From Flavobacteriales bacterium (GTDB taxonomy: Bacteria > Bacteroidota > Bacteroidia > Flavobacteriales_D > Cryomorphaceae): a stretch of 35,515 nucleotides of DNA. The notes beneath the pieces are model-generated. The model was not told the origin of the DNA, did not search any database, and saw only the letters and a list, made by a program, of their open reading frames with translations. The DNA lies in contig JAKVAV010000034.1 of the NCBI GenBank assembly GCA_022448105.1, forward strand, positions 1 through 35,515. Direction: 5' to 3'. Below, piece after piece: positions 34,135 through 35,515 of the stretch. How positions within the stretch are numbered: the first letter of the stretch is position 1; each line of letters starts with the position of its first letter. Both the position numbers and the translations under genes were made by a program.

Positions 34135-34953
34135 CTATTTTACCGGATACCTCAACTTAAGGATCTTTTGGAACACTTCAGTGGGCAATATTCGATTAAG
34201 AGTGAGGGAAAACCGCTGTATGAAAGAGGCTGCAGGGTAGCGCATTTTTGGCGACTTTGATTTGATGATGCGCTCGACAATTTTAGCCACGATGATAGGG
34301 TCTTTTGCGCTAGCCACTTCCTTATTGATCTGTCTGTAGGTTTTCTGAAATATGCCGTAGTAGGGAGATTCTACTTGGTTGCTCTTGTCTAGGGTAATTC
34401 GAGAATTATTGATATTTGTTTTTATGTCCCCCGGTTGGATTGTGCTGACAGAAATGCCCCAAGGGCTGAGTTCCAGTCTTAGCGTTTCTGAAAATCGATC
34501 TAAGGCAGCCTTAGAGGCTGAATAAATTCCTCTAAATGGAAGGCCAAATTCTGCACCAACACTGGAGATATTGATGATCCTGCCTCCACCGTTCTCTCTC
34601 ATTGAAGGAATAACGGAGTTTGTAACTTCAATTGCAGCAAACACGATGAGCCTAAAAATGGTATCAATTTCTTCAATGGAGGCGTCCTCGACAGCTCCAG
34701 CTACTCCAGTGCCAGCGTTATTGACCAAAATGTCTATCCGTCCTTCATTACGAAGAACATATGAAATACCATTTTGGATTGATTTTCGGTCGGTAATCTC
34801 CATCTGAACCATTGGAAACCCGTACGGTTTTGCACCGTTGGAGATTTTCCTACTTGTACCGTAAACTTTGAAACCTTTTGCCTTGAGATGTTGGCAGGTG
34901 GAAAGGCCTATTCCCGATGAGCCTCCTGTAACGAGTACTACTTGTCGATTCAT
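34135..34953 (-). CDS. Short-chain dehydrogenase/reductase (classical SDR)
   Basis: NAD(P)-dependent oxidoreductase of 272 residues. Cofactor motif TGGSSGIG (9-16), NNAG (78-81), active-site Ser near 130-131 (NISSVG), Tyr144-x3-Lys148 in YSASK, followed by SVIQPGDIKTN-like STIQPGDIKTN. The Arg/Ser after the second strand (YGTSRK) suggests NADP preference. The substrate cannot be inferred. It starts 13 bases after the end of the SRP RNA stem and three bases after its U-tract, with no own promoter visible between them. Confidence 0.92.
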   Translation of the reverse strand: MNRQVVLVTGGSSGIGLSTCQHLKAKGFKVYGTSRKISNGAKPYGFPMVQMEITDRKSIQNGISYVLRNEGRIDILVNNAGTGVAGAVEDASIEEIDTIFRLIVFAAIEVTNSVIPSMRENGGGRIINISSVGAEFGLPFRGIYSASKAALDRFSETLRLELSPWGISVSTIQPGDIKTNINNSRITLDKSNQVESPYYGIFQKTYRQINKEVASAKDPIIVAKIVERIIKSKSPKMRYPAASFIQRFSLTLNRILPTEVFQKILKLRYPVK

Positions 34954-34956
34954 GGC

Positions 34957-34964
34957 AAAAAAAA
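34957..34964 (-). terminator. U-tract terminating the SRP RNA
   Basis: Eight A on the plus strand give a U8 run immediately after the closing stem of the SRP RNA (GGGCAAG pairing with CTTGCCC). The run ends three bases before the start codon of the SDR gene. Confidence 0.75.
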
Positions 34965-34966
34965 GT

Positions 34967-35063
34967 GGGCAAGCTACTCATGTCGCACCGCTACAACCGC
35001 GTACCCTTGCTCCCTTCCGGGCCTGGGGGAGTTCCGCAGGAGCTGGTCGCATAAGACTTGCCC
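34967..35063 (-). ncRNA. ffs: Signal recognition particle RNA (4.5S, small bacterial type)
   Basis: RNA core of the SRP, which with Ffh directs membrane proteins to the translocon. On the minus strand the sequence contains the universal helix 8 motif CAGGCCCGGAAGGGAGCAAG: GGAA tetraloop (plus 35015-35018), symmetric and asymmetric internal loops with AGCA, and flanking pairing. The ends GGGCAAG (35063-35057) and CTTGCCC (34973-34967) close the molecule as a single long hairpin of about 97 nt. A consensus promoter lies directly upstream and a U8 tract directly downstream. Confidence 0.93.
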
Positions 35064-35067
35064 GCCG

Positions 35068-35097
35068 CAAATGTATAAAACAAAACTGCTTTGCAAA
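35068..35097 (-). promoter_or_regulatory. Promoter of the SRP RNA
   Basis: On the minus strand TTTG (35094-35097), an 18-base spacer and TACATTTG (35068-35075): a full match to the Bacteroidota housekeeping consensus, ending four bases before the first base of the RNA stem. The best promoter in the window. Confidence 0.8.
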
Positions 35098-35124
35098 TAA
35101 AATCTTCTGTTTGATTCACCTTTC

Positions 35125-35132
35125 TATATTTG
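35125..35132 (+). promoter_or_regulatory. -7 promoter box of the DUF4199 gene
   Basis: TATATTTG, an exact TAnnTTTG match, 24 bases before the GTG at 35157. It is divergent from and only about 30 bases away from the SRP RNA promoter. Confidence 0.45.
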
Positions 35133-35156
35133 TCGTGAACAAAACACGCTATAAAA

Positions 35157-35515
35157 GTGAACAAAAAAGCAATATCATTAGGTGTAACTCTAGGTATCAT
35201 AGGGATCGTCATGTTTTTAATCATGGCAGTATTAGAATTGGGAATGATTGCCATTTCGGTGATTGGTTTCGTAGGCCTCATTATTTCAATTGTCTTCCCA
35301 GTCATTTTCGTAAAAAGGGAAAGGGAAGCCAATGGAGGTTTTATCTCATTTGGCGATGCGTTTAAATTTTGTTTCGTAGCTCTACTGATAGGAGGCTTGA
35401 TTGGAACTGGTTTTCAAATTCTATACGCCAACGCAATTGAGCCTGGTTATGCCGAGCGAATGACTGAGCAAGCTTTGGAAATGAGCAATAGTTTTATGGA
35501 GGGCAATATGGACGA
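35157..35515 (+). CDS. DUF4199-like membrane protein, cut by the window end
   Basis: The frame starts at GTG 35157 and stays open to the last base, giving about 119 residues. It shows three hydrophobic helices (ISLGVTLGIIGIVMFLIMAV; LGMIAISVIGFVGLIISIVF; FKFCFVALLIGGLIGTGFQI) separated by KREREANGGFISFGDAF. The F-x-x-x-F/GDAF segment between helices 2 and 3 and the end ANAIEPGYAERMTEQALEMS fit DUF4199 proteins of Bacteroidota. An upstream in-frame TGA limits the start, and no ATG is available before the first helix. Function unknown. Confidence 0.75.
   Translation, partial: MNKKAISLGVTLGIIGIVMFLIMAVLELGMIAISVIGFVGLIISIVFPVIFVKREREANGGFISFGDAFKFCFVALLIGGLIGTGFQILYANAIEPGYAERMTEQALEMSNSFMEGNMD

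Noticed and set aside
34868..35365. Open frames on both strands across the SRP RNA (including 34991-35332 minus)
   Set aside because: They run through the SRP RNA, its promoter and terminator and the DUF4199 gene start, and have no protein-like features; they are shadow frames.
1..35515. tRNA genes, CRISPR arrays, prophage genes
   Set aside because: No T-loop/anticodon arrangement, regularly spaced repeats or phage structural genes were recognised on either strand by eye.

Overview
The window looks like a chromosomal segment of a marine-type member of the Bacteroidota, most likely order Flavobacteriales. Three things point there: the gene order bamD - omega-type RNA polymerase subunit - coaBC - DUF4835 - recN; a secreted enzyme ending in a type IX secretion (T9SS) sorting domain; and promoters of the Bacteroidota form (TTG, about 18-22 nt, TAnnTTTG) rather than -35/-10 boxes with Shine-Dalgarno sites. 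No phage, CRISPR array, tRNA or complete insertion sequence was seen.

Layout. 1-1050: the 3' end of a REP-associated tyrosine transposase, then a small exported protein flanked by two oppositely oriented copies of a palindromic repeat. 1.07-2.3 kb (minus): an alpha-oxoamine synthase, probably serine palmitoyltransferase for sphingolipids. 2.46-8.3 kb (plus): the housekeeping run bamD, rpoZ, coaBC, DUF4835, recN, fabI. 8.3-10.0 kb (minus): a CoA-pyrophosphatase NUDIX enzyme overlapping a glutamate-receptor-like potassium channel. 10.1 kb: aat. 10.8-13.1 kb (minus): a PAS/GAF histidine kinase with a single-domain response regulator. 13.1-13.8 kb: a 676-base stretch without a confident gene. 13.8-19.3 kb (plus): ilvD-ilvB-ilvN-ilvC, a branched-chain amino acid operon. 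19.4-23.9 kb: a membrane protein, a secreted peptidyl-arginine-deiminase-like enzyme carrying a somatomedin B domain, a convergent cysteine-rich CAP protein and a DsbA-like CxxC protein. 24.3-29.1 kb (minus): a tripartite efflux set (adaptor, MacB-type permease, TolC), lacking an ATPase gene, followed by a DUF2911 protein. 29.2-33.4 kb: a mix of small cell-envelope and hypothetical genes. 33.5-35.5 kb: ndk, a short-chain dehydrogenase, the SRP (4.5S) RNA and the start of a DUF4199 membrane protein.

Most notable: (i) the 833-residue secreted deiminase with signal peptide, eight-cysteine somatomedin B module, deiminase core with Asp/His/Asp/Cys, two fibronectin-III-like repeats and T9SS tail; (ii) TAnnTTTG-like boxes ending exactly four bases before five different start codons, which predicts leaderless mRNAs; (iii) an SRP RNA with a textbook promoter whose terminator U-tract ends three bases before the start codon of the next gene; (iv) a GluR0-like channel with a complete TVGYGD filter. 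All functional calls rest on reading motifs by eye; no database search was run.
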